From RPQJ01 sp963754535 (GTDB taxonomy: Bacteria; Pseudomonadota; Gammaproteobacteria; Steroidobacterales; Steroidobacteraceae), in assembly GCA_963754535.1 (NCBI GenBank), contig CAVWGG010000016.1, positions 62,001-126,000 of the forward strand: a DNA stretch of 64,000 bases, read 5' to 3'. Numbering within the stretch: the first letter of the stretch is position 1; each line of letters begins with the position of its first letter. The notes under the pieces were generated by a model. The model was not told the origin of the DNA. It saw only the letters and a program-made list of their open reading frames with translations, and did no database searches. The translations under genes and the position numbers were made by a program. Positions 1-8,447 of the stretch are shown in pieces.

Positions 1-868
1 CGCGGACTTCCGAACGCTCGAAATCGCCGCGCCGCGCCACGAGGTAATACGCCTCGTCGCCGAGCAGGTCGAACCCCTGGATGTGCACCAGCGCGCCGCG
101 TTCGAACCATGGCTGGCAGACGATCGAGGGCACCAGCGCGATCCCGCCATCGCGCTCCGCGGCGCGGGCGACGGCGACCATGTTGTCGAATTCGATCACG
201 TTGCTGACCCGGCGCAGGTCGAGCCCGACCTGGTTGAGCCACAGGTCCCAGACGTCGTTGCGGAAGCTGCGATGCATGATCAGGGTCTGGCCGTCGAACG
301 CGAGAGCGTTCTTCTTGCCGGCCATGGAACTGGCGACTTTCGGCGACGCGGCCGCCACCAGCCGCAAGGGCATGAGGCGAACGGCTTCGATGTCCCCGCC
401 GGCGGGCGGGGTACCCGACAGGACGATCGAGACGTCCGTGAACCCCGAATGCTGTCCAGGTCGCGGGTCGTGCGTGTCGACCTGGATGTCGATGCCAGGG
501 TGGCGGGCGTGGAAGTCGGGCAGTCGTGGCGCGAACAGTTCGCTGGCGAAGAACGGCGGCATCACGACCGTCAACTGGCGCCTGGCGCCCGACGTGTTCC
601 GCGTGCGTTCGATGGCCGCGCCCAACGCACCCAGGGCGGGCTCCAGGTCATCCAGCAGTTGCCGTCCGACGGGCGTCAGCACCACGGAACGCGTCCGCCG
701 CTGGAACAGGGTGACGCCGAGCTGCTCCTCGAGTTCCTTGACCTGGTGACTGACAGCCGAAGGCGTCAGCGACAGGCGGTCTGCCGCATCCTTGAAACTC
801 GAGTGGCGAGCCGCGAGACAGAAAGCTCGCAGCAGCCGCAAAGGCGGCGTCCTGATCTGGGCAACCAT
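1..868 (-). CDS. LysR-family transcriptional regulator (3' end outside window)
   Basis: Reading the minus strand from the ATG at 868 gives about 289 uninterrupted residues up to the window edge, so only about ten C-terminal residues of a usual 300-residue LysR protein are missing. The N-terminus carries a winged helix-turn-helix (residues about 8-65) with the family-typical stretch SLTPSAVSHQVKELEEQLG, followed by a substrate-binding domain. The overall look is GcvA-like. LysR proteins bind DNA as tetramers and respond to a small effector. The target, usually a divergent neighbour, lies outside the window on the left or is the acetyltransferase region on the right; nothing in the sequence decides which. 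A 219-base non-coding gap follows upstream. Confidence 0.85.
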   Translation of the reverse strand, partial: MVAQIRTPPLRLLRAFCLAARHSSFKDAADRLSLTPSAVSHQVKELEEQLGVTLFQRRTRSVVLTPVGRQLLDDLEPALGALGAAIERTRNTSGARRQLTVVMPPFFASELFAPRLPDFHARHPGIDIQVDTHDPRPGQHSGFTDVSIVLSGTPPAGGDIEAVRLMPLRLVAAASPKVASSMAGKKNALAFDGQTLIMHRSFRNDVWDLWLNQVGLDLRRVSNVIEFDNMVAVARAAERDGGIALVPSIVCQPWFERGALVHIQGFDLLGDEAYYLVARRGDFERSEVR

Positions 869-1087
869 GTTCGTTCCGTTCGTTTCGCAAGAGACGGGCA
901 ACTTGCGTGCCAGTCGGAACGAATTGGCTGAAGCCTAAGGAAAACAAAGGGATGCGCGGTGCCGGCAAGCTTCGTCCCCCGCGTGCCAGTTTCCGCGCGC
1001 ACGATTATAGCGCCCGACGACAGGTGACCTGCAGGAACCGTGCACCGTTTCGGGCACCTCCCGCACCCCCGTCGGCGTTGCCTGCCG

Positions 1088-1657
1088 TCAGTCACTGCAG
1101 CCGAAATCGCAGCCGCCGGTCCCGGGATCGAGTCGCGCCATCAGCAGGGCGTCGTAATCGACGTCGTCGACTCGCATGTAGTTGCGGCAGGTGCCTTCCT
1201 GGATGAAACCGAACCGCCGATAGAGCGCGATGGCTGCGGCGTTGTCCGCACGTACGATCAATTCGGACCGCCGGATCCCGCGCGCCAGCGCAAGTTCGAG
1301 CGTGGCGGCGAGCATGCGGCCGCCGATGCCCCGGCCCCGGTAGGCCGCGACGATTCCCATGCCGAGCACCGCGGTGTGCCGCAGGGTGGGCGTCGTTTTC
1401 GGCCGCAGGTCGCACCAGCCCACCACCGCTTCGTCGGCCACCGCCACCACGTGCACCGCGCCATCCTTGAGGCTGTTGAGCACGAACCGCCGAGTGCGCA
1501 CGAACGACGGCGCCTCGAGCATCGCAAGGTAGCGGCGTTCCTTCGCAACGCTGTCGAGTGCCACGTGAAATCCGGCGATGTGCTGCCGGCCGATCGGCAC
1601 TATTTCGATGCCTGCCGCCGAAGATGTGGCCGCCTTGGACCCGAACGCGCTGTTCAT
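1088..1657 (-). CDS. GNAT-family N-acetyltransferase (RimI/YhhY-like)
   Basis: The 189-residue protein has the GNAT fold signature: the acetyl-CoA pyrophosphate-binding loop appears as YRGRGIGGRML near residues 106-115, preceded by a beta-strand with LGMGIV. The C-terminal part has the A-ALYRRFGF motif (about 141-151) typical of RimI-like enzymes. It would transfer acetyl from acetyl-CoA to an amine; the substrate cannot be read from the sequence. I chose the ATG at 1657 because upstream residues in the same frame are low-complexity and arginine-rich and overlap the oppositely oriented hydroxylase gene. The gene is divergent from that hydroxylase (gap 86 bases). Confidence 0.85.
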   Translation of the reverse strand: MNSAFGSKAATSSAAGIEIVPIGRQHIAGFHVALDSVAKERRYLAMLEAPSFVRTRRFVLNSLKDGAVHVVAVADEAVVGWCDLRPKTTPTLRHTAVLGMGIVAAYRGRGIGGRMLAATLELALARGIRRSELIVRADNAAAIALYRRFGFIQEGTCRNYMRVDDVDYDALLMARLDPGTGGCDFGCSD

Positions 1658-1743
1658 GCGCGCATCCTCGCATGGGTCGACCCGCGGCGTCGTCGGGCAG
1701 CAAGCTGCCAACGAGTCGTCCGATCTCTTATCCTTCGCGCACC

Positions 1744-2925
1744 ATGAATACACCCCTGAACGACGGCCCCGCGCTTGCACGCGCTGCCGCCGACGCCCTC
1801 CGCCGCGGCGACGCACGTGCCGCACGCGATCTCTTCCTGCAGGCGGCGAAGGCCGGGCAAGTCGACGTCCCGGTGCTGCTGGGGCTCGGGTTTGCGTGCC
1901 GGGCGCTGCAGGACTGGGGCGGCATGGGCGCATCGGCCGATCGCGTCCTCGCGCTCGAGCCGCGCAACCTGCGCGCCCTGGTGATGAAGGGCGACAGTCT
2001 CGAACGCAATGGCGACACGAAAGCGGCCTCTGCCTACTACCGGGCCGCATTGCGCTCGGCCCCGCCGGCCGACAAGCTGCCACCCGACCTGCTGCAGGAA
2101 CTGCGTCGCGTCCAGCAGGTGAGCGAGCAGTTCGCGAAGCGCTACGAAGACCACTTGCGTTCGTGGCTCAGGGAGCGGGGCTTCGACGAATCGCAGGCGA
2201 ACAGTCGTTTTGGCCAGTCACTCGACATCCTGGTGGGGCGCAAGCGCGTCTTCCTGCAGGAGCCGCGGTATTTCTATTTCCCGCAGCTGCCGCAGAGGCA
2301 GTTCTACGACCGCGCGGACTTCCCGTGGCTCGATGCGGTCGAGGCGGCGACGGACGACATCCGGGTGGAGTTGCAAGGCGTGCTGCAGGACGCTGACGCC
2401 TTCGCGCCGTACGTGAAGGGCGACCCGAACCGCCCGCACTCGGAGCAGATGGGGATGACCGACAATCCCGCGTGGACTGCGTTCTACCTCTGGCAGAACG
2501 GCAAGCTGAACGAAGCCAACGCGGCGCGCTGTCCGCAGACGCTGGCCGCGCTCGCCGCTGCGCCGCTCGCAAGGATTCCCGGGCGCACGCCGTCGGTGCT
2601 GTTTTCGCAATTGCAGCCGGGCGCGCACATCCCGCCCCACAACGGCCTGATCAACACTCGCCTGATCGTGCACCTGCCGCTGATCGTTCCCGGCAAATGC
2701 CGCCTTCGCGTCGGCAACGAAGTGCGCGAATGGCGGGAGGGCAAGGCCTGGGTGTTCGACGACTCCATCGACCACGAGGCGTGGAACGACAGCGATCGGA
2801 CGCGGGTCATCCTGCTGTTCGACATTGCGCGACCCGAACTGACCGACGAGGAAAATCGCTGGGTTTCGCTGCTGTTCGAGGGCATCGACGCGTTCACCGG
2901 CCAGCAGCCCGAGTGGGACATCTAG
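1744..2925 (+). CDS. TPR-containing aspartyl/asparaginyl beta-hydroxylase family protein
   Basis: This 393-residue protein has an N-terminal tetratricopeptide-like helical region (about residues 1-110, with A-A-L-RRGDARAARDLFLQAAK) and a C-terminal Fe(II)/2-oxoglutarate-dependent Asp/Asn hydroxylase domain. Visible landmarks are the HIPPHNGLINTRL segment (His295, His299), a downstream His344 in the DDSIDHEAW turn that would complete the iron site, and Arg354 (SDRTRVILL) for 2-oxoglutarate. Relatives include LpxO (lipid A hydroxylation) and eukaryotic AspH. The TPR head is closer in layout to AspH, so a protein or peptidyl substrate is plausible. It lies 13 bases upstream of the exonuclease gene and is probably co-transcribed with it. 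Confidence 0.85.
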   Translation: MNTPLNDGPALARAAADALRRGDARAARDLFLQAAKAGQVDVPVLLGLGFACRALQDWGGMGASADRVLALEPRNLRALVMKGDSLERNGDTKAASAYYRAALRSAPPADKLPPDLLQELRRVQQVSEQFAKRYEDHLRSWLRERGFDESQANSRFGQSLDILVGRKRVFLQEPRYFYFPQLPQRQFYDRADFPWLDAVEAATDDIRVELQGVLQDADAFAPYVKGDPNRPHSEQMGMTDNPAWTAFYLWQNGKLNEANAARCPQTLAALAAAPLARIPGRTPSVLFSQLQPGAHIPPHNGLINTRLIVHLPLIVPGKCRLRVGNEVREWREGKAWVFDDSIDHEAWNDSDRTRVILLFDIARPELTDEENRWVSLLFEGIDAFTGQQPEWDI

Positions 2926-2938
2926 GCCCCGCCGCGCG

Positions 2939-3832
2939 ATGCTTTACCTCGTCGATGCCAGTGTCTTCATTTTCCGCGCCTGGTTTTCGGTGCCCGTGGA
3001 AGTCGCCGATCGTGACGGCAATCCGGTCAACGCCGTGCTCGGCTTCGCCCGCTTCCTGTCCGAACTGCTCGAGAAGGAATCTCCGCGGCACATCGCCGTC
3101 GCGTTCGACGAAAGCCTCGAGCAGGGATACCGCAACGAGATCTATCCGGCCTACAAGGCAAACCGGGAGCCCGCGCCGGCCGAGCTGAAACGGCAGTTCG
3201 CGCTGTGCCAGGAAATCTGCGCCGCGCTCGGCGTGGCGCGCTATGGCAGCTCGCGCTACGAGGCCGACGACATCATCGGTACGCTGGCGACGCGCGCACG
3301 TGCGGCGGGCCTGCCCGTCACGATCGTGAGCCGCGACAAGGACCTGACCCAACTGCTGTCGTCCGTCGATATTTACTGGGATGCGATAGCCGACGTCCGC
3401 TACGGATACGACGACATCGCCGAGCGCTTCGGCGTGGTGCCCGAGCGCATGGCGGACTTCCTCGCGCTGATGGGCGACGCCGTGGACAACATTCCAGGCG
3501 TGCCGGGGGTGGGTCGCAAGACGGCGCAGACGCTGCTCAAGCATTTTCATACGCTCGAGGGCGTGCTCGACAGCATCGACCAGATCGGCAAGCTCAAATT
3601 CCGCAATGCCGCGTTCGTCGCCGAAAGCCTGCGCGAACACCGCGAGACCGCGCTGCTGTCGCGACGGCTGACGGCGATCGCGTGCGACATGCCGTTGCCG
3701 ATCAGTCGCATGAGCGAGCTGCGGCTGTTGCCGCCGGACCTCGCCACGCTCGATACGTTCTGCGAAACGCAGAACTTCGGACGGCTGCTGCGCGACCAGG
3801 CGCGACGGCTGCATTCACGGCACGCAAGCTGA
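2939..3832 (+). CDS. 5'-3' exonuclease / flap endonuclease domain protein
   Basis: The 297 residues correspond to the stand-alone 5'-nuclease domain found at the N-terminus of DNA polymerase I and in Xni/ExoIX. The acidic metal-binding residues are present: Asp6 in YLVDAS, Asp57 (AFDES), the E-A-D-D cluster at 108-111, Asp133 and Asp135 (SRDKDL), and Asp180 and Asp183. A helix-hairpin-helix motif (IPGVPGVGRKTA, about 185-196) follows. All catalytic acids are retained, unlike E. coli Xni, which has lost several, so it is probably an active nuclease acting on flaps or primers during replication or repair. It follows the hydroxylase gene closely. A gene-free stretch starts after its stop. Confidence 0.9.
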   Translation: MLYLVDASVFIFRAWFSVPVEVADRDGNPVNAVLGFARFLSELLEKESPRHIAVAFDESLEQGYRNEIYPAYKANREPAPAELKRQFALCQEICAALGVARYGSSRYEADDIIGTLATRARAAGLPVTIVSRDKDLTQLLSSVDIYWDAIADVRYGYDDIAERFGVVPERMADFLALMGDAVDNIPGVPGVGRKTAQTLLKHFHTLEGVLDSIDQIGKLKFRNAAFVAESLREHRETALLSRRLTAIACDMPLPISRMSELRLLPPDLATLDTFCETQNFGRLLRDQARRLHSRHAS

Positions 3833-3910
3833 GTCGAACTTCACTGGCGCCGCGCTACGGCCGGCAGGCGGAAGGGATGATCGACAGACTGCTCGCCGAA
3901 TTCCGGGCGT

Positions 3911-3946
3911 AAAAAAACCGGAGCAGGATGGGGGTTCCTGCCCCGG
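3911..3946 (-). terminator. Rho-independent terminator (minus strand)
   Basis: Read on the minus strand, an 11-base-pair stem (one G-U pair) closes a 7-base loop and is followed directly by seven T residues. This is a textbook intrinsic terminator for transcripts coming from the aldehyde dehydrogenase operon or from a separate RNA in the preceding 220 bases. On the plus strand there is no T tract after the stem, so it would not serve the exonuclease gene. Confidence 0.8.
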
Positions 3947-4167
3947 TGTTCGGTCGGGCGTCGTGGACTTAATGCATCCGTCCTTGCTGCCTTATACCGG
4001 CTGATGCTGCCTCTCTGCCTCAGTCAGGCTAACCCCGGGGGATGGCTTGCCTGACGAAGGTATCGTGCACCTCGAAGTGGGTCCGTGATGTGACGAAGCC
4101 GTTGCTGTCACGTTGCAGGTCGTGCGGGGTTGATGCAGTCAACCGCGTAACTGCCTGACCACCAAGC
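3947..4167 (-). other. Structured gene-free stretch; candidate 3' UTR or small RNA
   Basis: This is most of a 335-base gene-free gap. No protein-coding frame looks real. Read on the minus strand it contains several local hairpins: GGTTGA/TCAACC with a 5-base loop (about 4120-4140), GTGAC/GTCAC (about 4090-4112), and GTCAGGC/GCCTGAC around a C-rich loop (about 4023-4058). The outer segments can pair in a bulged stem (GGTG-GTC-GGC near 4155 with GCC-GAC-CACC near 3950). It ends in the intrinsic terminator at 3911-3946. It could be the 3' UTR of the aldehyde dehydrogenase mRNA or an independent small RNA. I could not match it to 6S, SRP, tmRNA or RNase P consensus motifs. Confidence 0.35.
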
Positions 4168-5592
4168 CTAAAGTTTCGCCATCACGTGCCGCACCACTGA
4201 GTAATCCTCGAGCGCGTACGCCGAGAGGTCCTTGCCGTAGCCGGAGCGCTTCAGGCCGCCGTGCGGCATCTCGCTGACGAGCATGAAGTGCGTGTTGATC
4301 CACGTGCAGCCGTACTGCAGGCGCGACGCGACGGTCAGTGCCTTGCCGACGTCCTGCGTCCACACCGATGACGCGAGCCCGTACTCCGAATCGTTGGCCC
4401 ATTTCACGGCATCGTCCGCGTCCTTGAAGCGCGTGACCGAGACGACGGGCCCGAACACTTCACGCTGCACGATTTCGTCGCCCTGCCGTGCGTTCGCAAT
4501 GACCGTCGGTTCGAAGAAGAAGCCGCCGCCTGCGCCAGCCTTGCCGCCTGCCGTGATCTCGATGTGCTTCTGCTTCCTGGCGCGCTGCACGAAGCCCGCG
4601 ACGCGATCGCGCTGCTCGGCGCTGATCAACGGTCCCATCTCGACGCCCTTCGCCGTCTGCAGCCCGGTCTTGATCGTGCTTACCGCGCTCGAGAGATCGG
4701 CGACGAGCCTGTCGTAGACTTTCGCCCCCGCATAGATGCGGCAGGCGGCCGTGCAGTCCTGCCCCGCGTTGTAGTAGCCAAACGTGCGCACGCCTTCCAC
4801 GACGCTCTGGACGTCGGCGTCATCGAACACGATCACGGGCGCCTTGCCGCCGAGCTCGAGGTGTGTGCGCTTGATGCCGTCCGCGGCCTGCATGAGGATC
4901 CTGCCGCCCGTCGCGACGTCGCCGGTCAGGGAAATCATCCGTACCTTCGGGTGCCGCGTGAGCGGCGCGCCGACGCTGCGGCCGCGGCCGCAGACGATGT
5001 TCACGACGCCAGCCGGGAAAATTTCCGCCAGCAGCTCGCCGAGCTTCAGCGCCGTGAGCGGCGTCTGTTCGGAAGGCTTCAGCACGACGGTGTTGCCCGC
5101 TGCGAGCGCAGGACCCAGCTTCCAGGCGGCCATCATCAGCGGGTAATTCCACGGCGCGATCGATGCAACGACGCCGATCGGGTCGCGACGAATCATGCTC
5201 GTGAACCCGGCCAGGTACTCTCCCGCGACGGCACCCGTCATCGTGCGGCAAGCGCCGGCGAAGAAACGGAACACGTCGGCGATCGCCGGAATCTCGTCGT
5301 TGAGCGCCGCCGTGAGCGGCTTGCCGCAGTTCTGTGACTCGACCTTCGCGAACGCGGCGCCGTCGGCCTCGATGCGGTCCGCCAGCTTCAACAGCAGGTA
5401 CGCGCGGTCTTTCGGCGCGGTGCGTGCCCAGCCCTCGAACGCGGCGTCGGCTGCCTTCACTGCCGCGTCGATCTGCCCGCGCGACGCCTCAGGAACCCGT
5501 GCGAGCACCTTGCCAGTGGCCGGGTTCAGCACGTCCTCGACCTTGCCTGCGCCTGCGACGAGCTTGCCGTTGATCAGGAGTCTGGTTTGCAT
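4168..5592 (-). CDS. patD: Gamma-aminobutyraldehyde dehydrogenase (PatD-type)
   Basis: This 474-residue NAD-dependent aldehyde dehydrogenase is very close to E. coli PatD/YdcW, including long identical runs such as SMIRRDP and GYYNAGQDCTAACR. The catalytic Cys280 and general base Glu246 (HLELGGK) are present. It oxidises 4-aminobutanal, made from putrescine by a transaminase or oxidase, to GABA. It is the last gene of a minus-strand operon behind a four-component putrescine/spermidine-type ABC importer, the same layout as ydcSTUV-patD. Uptake and oxidation are therefore coupled. A terminator lies about 220 bases downstream. Confidence 0.93.
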   Translation of the reverse strand: MQTRLLINGKLVAGAGKVEDVLNPATGKVLARVPEASRGQIDAAVKAADAAFEGWARTAPKDRAYLLLKLADRIEADGAAFAKVESQNCGKPLTAALNDEIPAIADVFRFFAGACRTMTGAVAGEYLAGFTSMIRRDPIGVVASIAPWNYPLMMAAWKLGPALAAGNTVVLKPSEQTPLTALKLGELLAEIFPAGVVNIVCGRGRSVGAPLTRHPKVRMISLTGDVATGGRILMQAADGIKRTHLELGGKAPVIVFDDADVQSVVEGVRTFGYYNAGQDCTAACRIYAGAKVYDRLVADLSSAVSTIKTGLQTAKGVEMGPLISAEQRDRVAGFVQRARKQKHIEITAGGKAGAGGGFFFEPTVIANARQGDEIVQREVFGPVVSVTRFKDADDAVKWANDSEYGLASSVWTQDVGKALTVASRLQYGCTWINTHFMLVSEMPHGGLKRSGYGKDLSAYALEDYSVVRHVMAKL

Positions 5593-5632
5593 GGGTCCGC
5601 CTCTTGGGAATGTTGCAGGACAGCGCGGCGCG

Positions 5633-6457
5633 TCAGTTGCTCGACGACTGCTCGTCCGGCCGCGTCAGGTAATACGCGAGCAGGATCGGAACGAGCGTCA
5701 CGAGGATCACGACGACCGCGACTACGTTGGTGACGGGCCGCTCGCGCGGCCGGAACAATTCGCTGTAGAACCAGATCGGCAGCGTCCGCTCGTGCCCGGC
5801 CGTGAACAGCGTGACGATGATCTCGTCGAACGACAGCGCGAAGGCCAGCATCCCTCCCGCCAGCAGCGCCGTGGCGATCTGCGGCAGCAGCACGTAGCGG
5901 AAGGTCTGGTGACCGCGTGCACCGAGGTCCATCGAGGCCTCGACCCAGCTCGGCGGAATGCGGCGCAGCCGCGCGACGACGTTGTTGTAGACGATGACGA
6001 GGCAGAAGGTCGCGTGACCCGCGACGATGGTCCAGAAGCCGGGCGCGAGTCCGACCGCACGGATGCCGGCAAGCAGGGCGAGGCCGGTGAGGATGCCGGG
6101 CAGCGCGATCGGCAGCACGAACAGCAGCGTGATCGACTCCTTGCCGCTGAACGTGCGACGGGCGAGCGCGAACGCCGCCAGCGTGCCGAGGACGATCGCG
6201 AGCAGCGTCGCGGCGGAAGCGACCAGCAGCGAGAGCCGCATCGATTCCCAGATGTCGGTGCGGGCGAAGGCGACGTCGAACCAGTGCAACGTCAGCCCGG
6301 GCGGGGGAAACTGGTACGTGCGGTCTTCGGTAGTGAACGCGTACAGCGCGATTACCCAGACGGGCGCGTGCAGGAACACCAGGCCGACGGCCGCCATCAG
6401 CTTCGTGAACCACGATGGGCGTTCCCACGACGGGCGACGCGGCTGGTCAGAGCGCAT
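5633..6457 (-). CDS. Putrescine/spermidine-type ABC transporter permease (PotC/YdcV-like)
   Basis: This 274-residue inner-membrane protein has about six hydrophobic segments and the cytoplasmic EAA loop at residues 173-191 (EASMDLGARGHQTFRYVLLP), which docks on the ATPase. It resembles PotC/YdcV, one of two permease subunits forming the pore of a polyamine importer. The ATG at 6457 overlaps the end of the upstream permease gene by 11 bases, which suggests translational coupling. The stop lies 40 bases before the aldehyde dehydrogenase start. The substrate is inferred from context (putrescine), not from the permease sequence itself. Confidence 0.9.
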   Translation of the reverse strand: MRSDQPRRPSWERPSWFTKLMAAVGLVFLHAPVWVIALYAFTTEDRTYQFPPPGLTLHWFDVAFARTDIWESMRLSLLVASAATLLAIVLGTLAAFALARRTFSGKESITLLFVLPIALPGILTGLALLAGIRAVGLAPGFWTIVAGHATFCLVIVYNNVVARLRRIPPSWVEASMDLGARGHQTFRYVLLPQIATALLAGGMLAFALSFDEIIVTLFTAGHERTLPIWFYSELFRPRERPVTNVVAVVVILVTLVPILLAYYLTRPDEQSSSN

Positions 6458-7355
6458 CGAATGCCCCCAGCCGCTTGGCCAGCATCAGGTACAGGCCGAT
6501 CAGCACGATCGGCACGACCGAGAACGCCGCTGCAAGCGGCAGGTTCCCGGCGGTGCCCTGCTGCTGGTACACCATCATGCCGATGAAGTAGCCGGGAGCC
6601 CCGACCACGCTCGGAATGATGTAGTCGCCGAGGGTGAGCGAGAACGTGAAGATGGAACCCGCGGCAAGACCGGGCAGCGCGAGCGGCAGTACGACGTTGC
6701 GAAACGTCTGTCCGGGCCGTGCGCCGAGGTCGGCCGAGGCCTGCAGCAGTGACGCGGGCACCCGCTCGAGCGCTGCCGCCAGCGGCAGGATCATGAACGG
6801 CAGCCACATGTAGACGAACACGACGAACATGCCGATGTACGACGAGGCCAGCGACGGGCCGCCGACGACCGGCACTTCCAGGGCCTTGTCGAGCGCACCC
6901 ATGAGCCCGAGGTGCTCGAAGCCCCAGCTCGCGATGCCCTGCTTGGCGAGGATCAGGCGCCACGCGTAGACCTTGACGAGGTAGCTGGTCCACATCGGCA
7001 GCATCACGCCGACGTAGAACAGCGCCTTCATGCGTGGGCCCGCGTAGCGGGCCATGTACAGCGCCACCGGCAACGCGATGATCGCCGCAGCCAGGGTGAC
7101 GGCGACCGCCATCAGCAGCGTGCGCAGGATGATGTCGATGTGCGCGGGCTGCGTGAGCAGCTGCCTGTACGTCGCCAGCGTGAACTCGGGCACGATGCGC
7201 GCCGTGAACTCGTCGATCGCGTAGAAGCTCTGCAGCAGCAGCGTGAACAGCGAGCCGAGGTAGACGATGCCGAGCCAGAGCAGCGGTGGAGCGAGCAGCA
7301 GGGCGAAGTAGAACGACCGGCGTCCCTGCAGCGAAAACTCCGCGCGACCGGCCAT
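6447..7355 (-). CDS. Putrescine/spermidine-type ABC transporter permease (PotB/YdcU-like)
   Basis: The first permease subunit (302 residues) has a predicted N-terminal membrane helix (about 14-38) and five further hydrophobic segments. Its EAA-type loop is the stretch QASADLGARPGQTFRNVVLP near residue 220. It belongs with the PotB/YdcU family. The open frame extends far upstream, but the start at 7355 (sequence MAGRAEFSLQGRRSF) sits two bases after the ATPase stop codon and opens directly into a membrane-protein-like N-terminus, so upstream in-frame sequence is only the complement of the ATPase gene. Confidence 0.9.
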   Translation of the reverse strand: MAGRAEFSLQGRRSFYFALLLAPPLLWLGIVYLGSLFTLLLQSFYAIDEFTARIVPEFTLATYRQLLTQPAHIDIILRTLLMAVAVTLAAAIIALPVALYMARYAGPRMKALFYVGVMLPMWTSYLVKVYAWRLILAKQGIASWGFEHLGLMGALDKALEVPVVGGPSLASSYIGMFVVFVYMWLPFMILPLAAALERVPASLLQASADLGARPGQTFRNVVLPLALPGLAAGSIFTFSLTLGDYIIPSVVGAPGYFIGMMVYQQQGTAGNLPLAAAFSVVPIVLIGLYLMLAKRLGAFDAL

Positions 7356-7357
7356 GG

Positions 7358-8380
7358 TCAGTCCTGCAGCGGGACGGCGTGTTCGGGCCGCCAGGCAAGA
7401 CGCACGCGTGCCCCCGTCGCCAGGCCTTCTGCGCCGCCGCCAGCGGTCTCGGCCCGTGCCACGGCCAGCGTCGTGCGCTCGTCCACCTTCACGCGCAGAC
7501 GGCTGCTCGCACCGTGATAGAGGACGTCGACGACTTCGCCGGCGCACTGGACGTACCCGACGGCAGCCGGCTCGCCCGCTGCGAGAATGTCGATCAGTTC
7601 GGGGCGGATGGCGAAGGCATGGTCGCTGCCGGTCAGGATCTTCGCCGCCGCCCGGCCGACGACATTGGCGCTGCCGACGAAACTCGCGACGAACGCGGTC
7701 TGCGGCCGGTTGTAGAGTTCGCGCGGCGTATCGAGCTGTTCGATGCGGCCCTGGCTGAATACGGCGACGCGGTCCGCCATGCTCAGCGCTTCGCCCTGGT
7801 CGTGCGTGACGAACACGAACGTGATGCCGAGACGCTGTTGCAGGCCCTTGAGTTCCGCCTGCATTTCCTCGCGCAGCTTGAGGTCGAGCGCGCCGAGCGG
7901 TTCGTCGAGCAGCAGCACTTTCGGTTGATTGATCAGCGCGCGGGCCAGCGCCACGCGCTGACGCTGGCCGCCGGAGAGCTGGTGGGGCCGGCGCGCGCCG
8001 AATTCGCCGAGCCGGACGAGGTCGAGCATGGCAGTGGCCTGCCTTGCGCGCTCGGCGGCGGCAATGCCGCGCACCCGCAACCCGTAGGCGACGTTCTCCG
8101 CCACGGTCATGTGCGGAAACAGCGCGTAATCCTGGAACACCGTGTTGACGTTGCGCGCGAACGGCGGCGTGTTCGTCACGTCCTCGCCGTCGAGCAGGAT
8201 GGCGCCGCTGTCCGGCTGGTCGAAGCCCGCGATCAGGCGCAGGCACGTGGTCTTGCCCGAGCCCGAGGGACCGAGCAGGGCGAAGAATTCACCGGGTGCG
8301 ATCGTCAGCGAGACGGAATCGAGCGCAACGACGGAGCCGAAGGCGCGGCGTGTCGCGCGCAGTTCGATCGCGGGAGTCAT
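7358..8380 (-). CDS. Polyamine ABC transporter ATP-binding protein (PotA/YdcT-like)
   Basis: This 340-residue ATPase has Walker A (GPSGSGKT, residues 37-44), Q-loop Gln83, the LSGGQ signature at 135-139, Walker B LLLDE at 156-160 and the switch His193. A C-terminal TOBE-type regulatory domain (about 250-340) is typical of the PotA/MalK group. It energises import through the two downstream permeases. The gap to the upstream binding-protein gene is 67 bases and contains a strong hairpin (8397-8428). All key nucleotide-binding residues are intact. Confidence 0.93.
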   Translation of the reverse strand: MTPAIELRATRRAFGSVVALDSVSLTIAPGEFFALLGPSGSGKTTCLRLIAGFDQPDSGAILLDGEDVTNTPPFARNVNTVFQDYALFPHMTVAENVAYGLRVRGIAAAERARQATAMLDLVRLGEFGARRPHQLSGGQRQRVALARALINQPKVLLLDEPLGALDLKLREEMQAELKGLQQRLGITFVFVTHDQGEALSMADRVAVFSQGRIEQLDTPRELYNRPQTAFVASFVGSANVVGRAAAKILTGSDHAFAIRPELIDILAAGEPAAVGYVQCAGEVVDVLYHGASSRLRVKVDERTTLAVARAETAGGGAEGLATGARVRLAWRPEHAVPLQD

Positions 8381-8396
8381 GTCGACTGTGGGTTCG

Positions 8397-8428
8397 GCGC
8401 GCGGCAGCCCCCATGGAGTGCCGCGCGC
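8397..8428 (-). promoter_or_regulatory. Intercistronic hairpin between binding-protein and ATPase genes
   Basis: Two perfectly complementary 10-base arms (GCGCGCGGCA and TGCCGCGCGC) flank a 12-base loop inside the 67-base gap. No T tract follows, so it is unlikely to be a full terminator. In other ABC import operons hairpins at this place protect the upstream binding-protein mRNA from 3' exonucleases and raise its level over the membrane subunits. That role here is inference. Confidence 0.6.
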
Positions 8429-8447
8429 TCGAGACCTGTTCCTCCGG

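Noticed and set aside
3947..4167. 6S RNA, SRP RNA, tmRNA or RNase P RNA in the gene-free gap
   Set aside because: The size and bulged outer stem are suggestive of 6S RNA, but no central bubble is evident and none of the conserved SRP, tmRNA or RNase P sequence motifs is present. It is left as an unnamed structured region.
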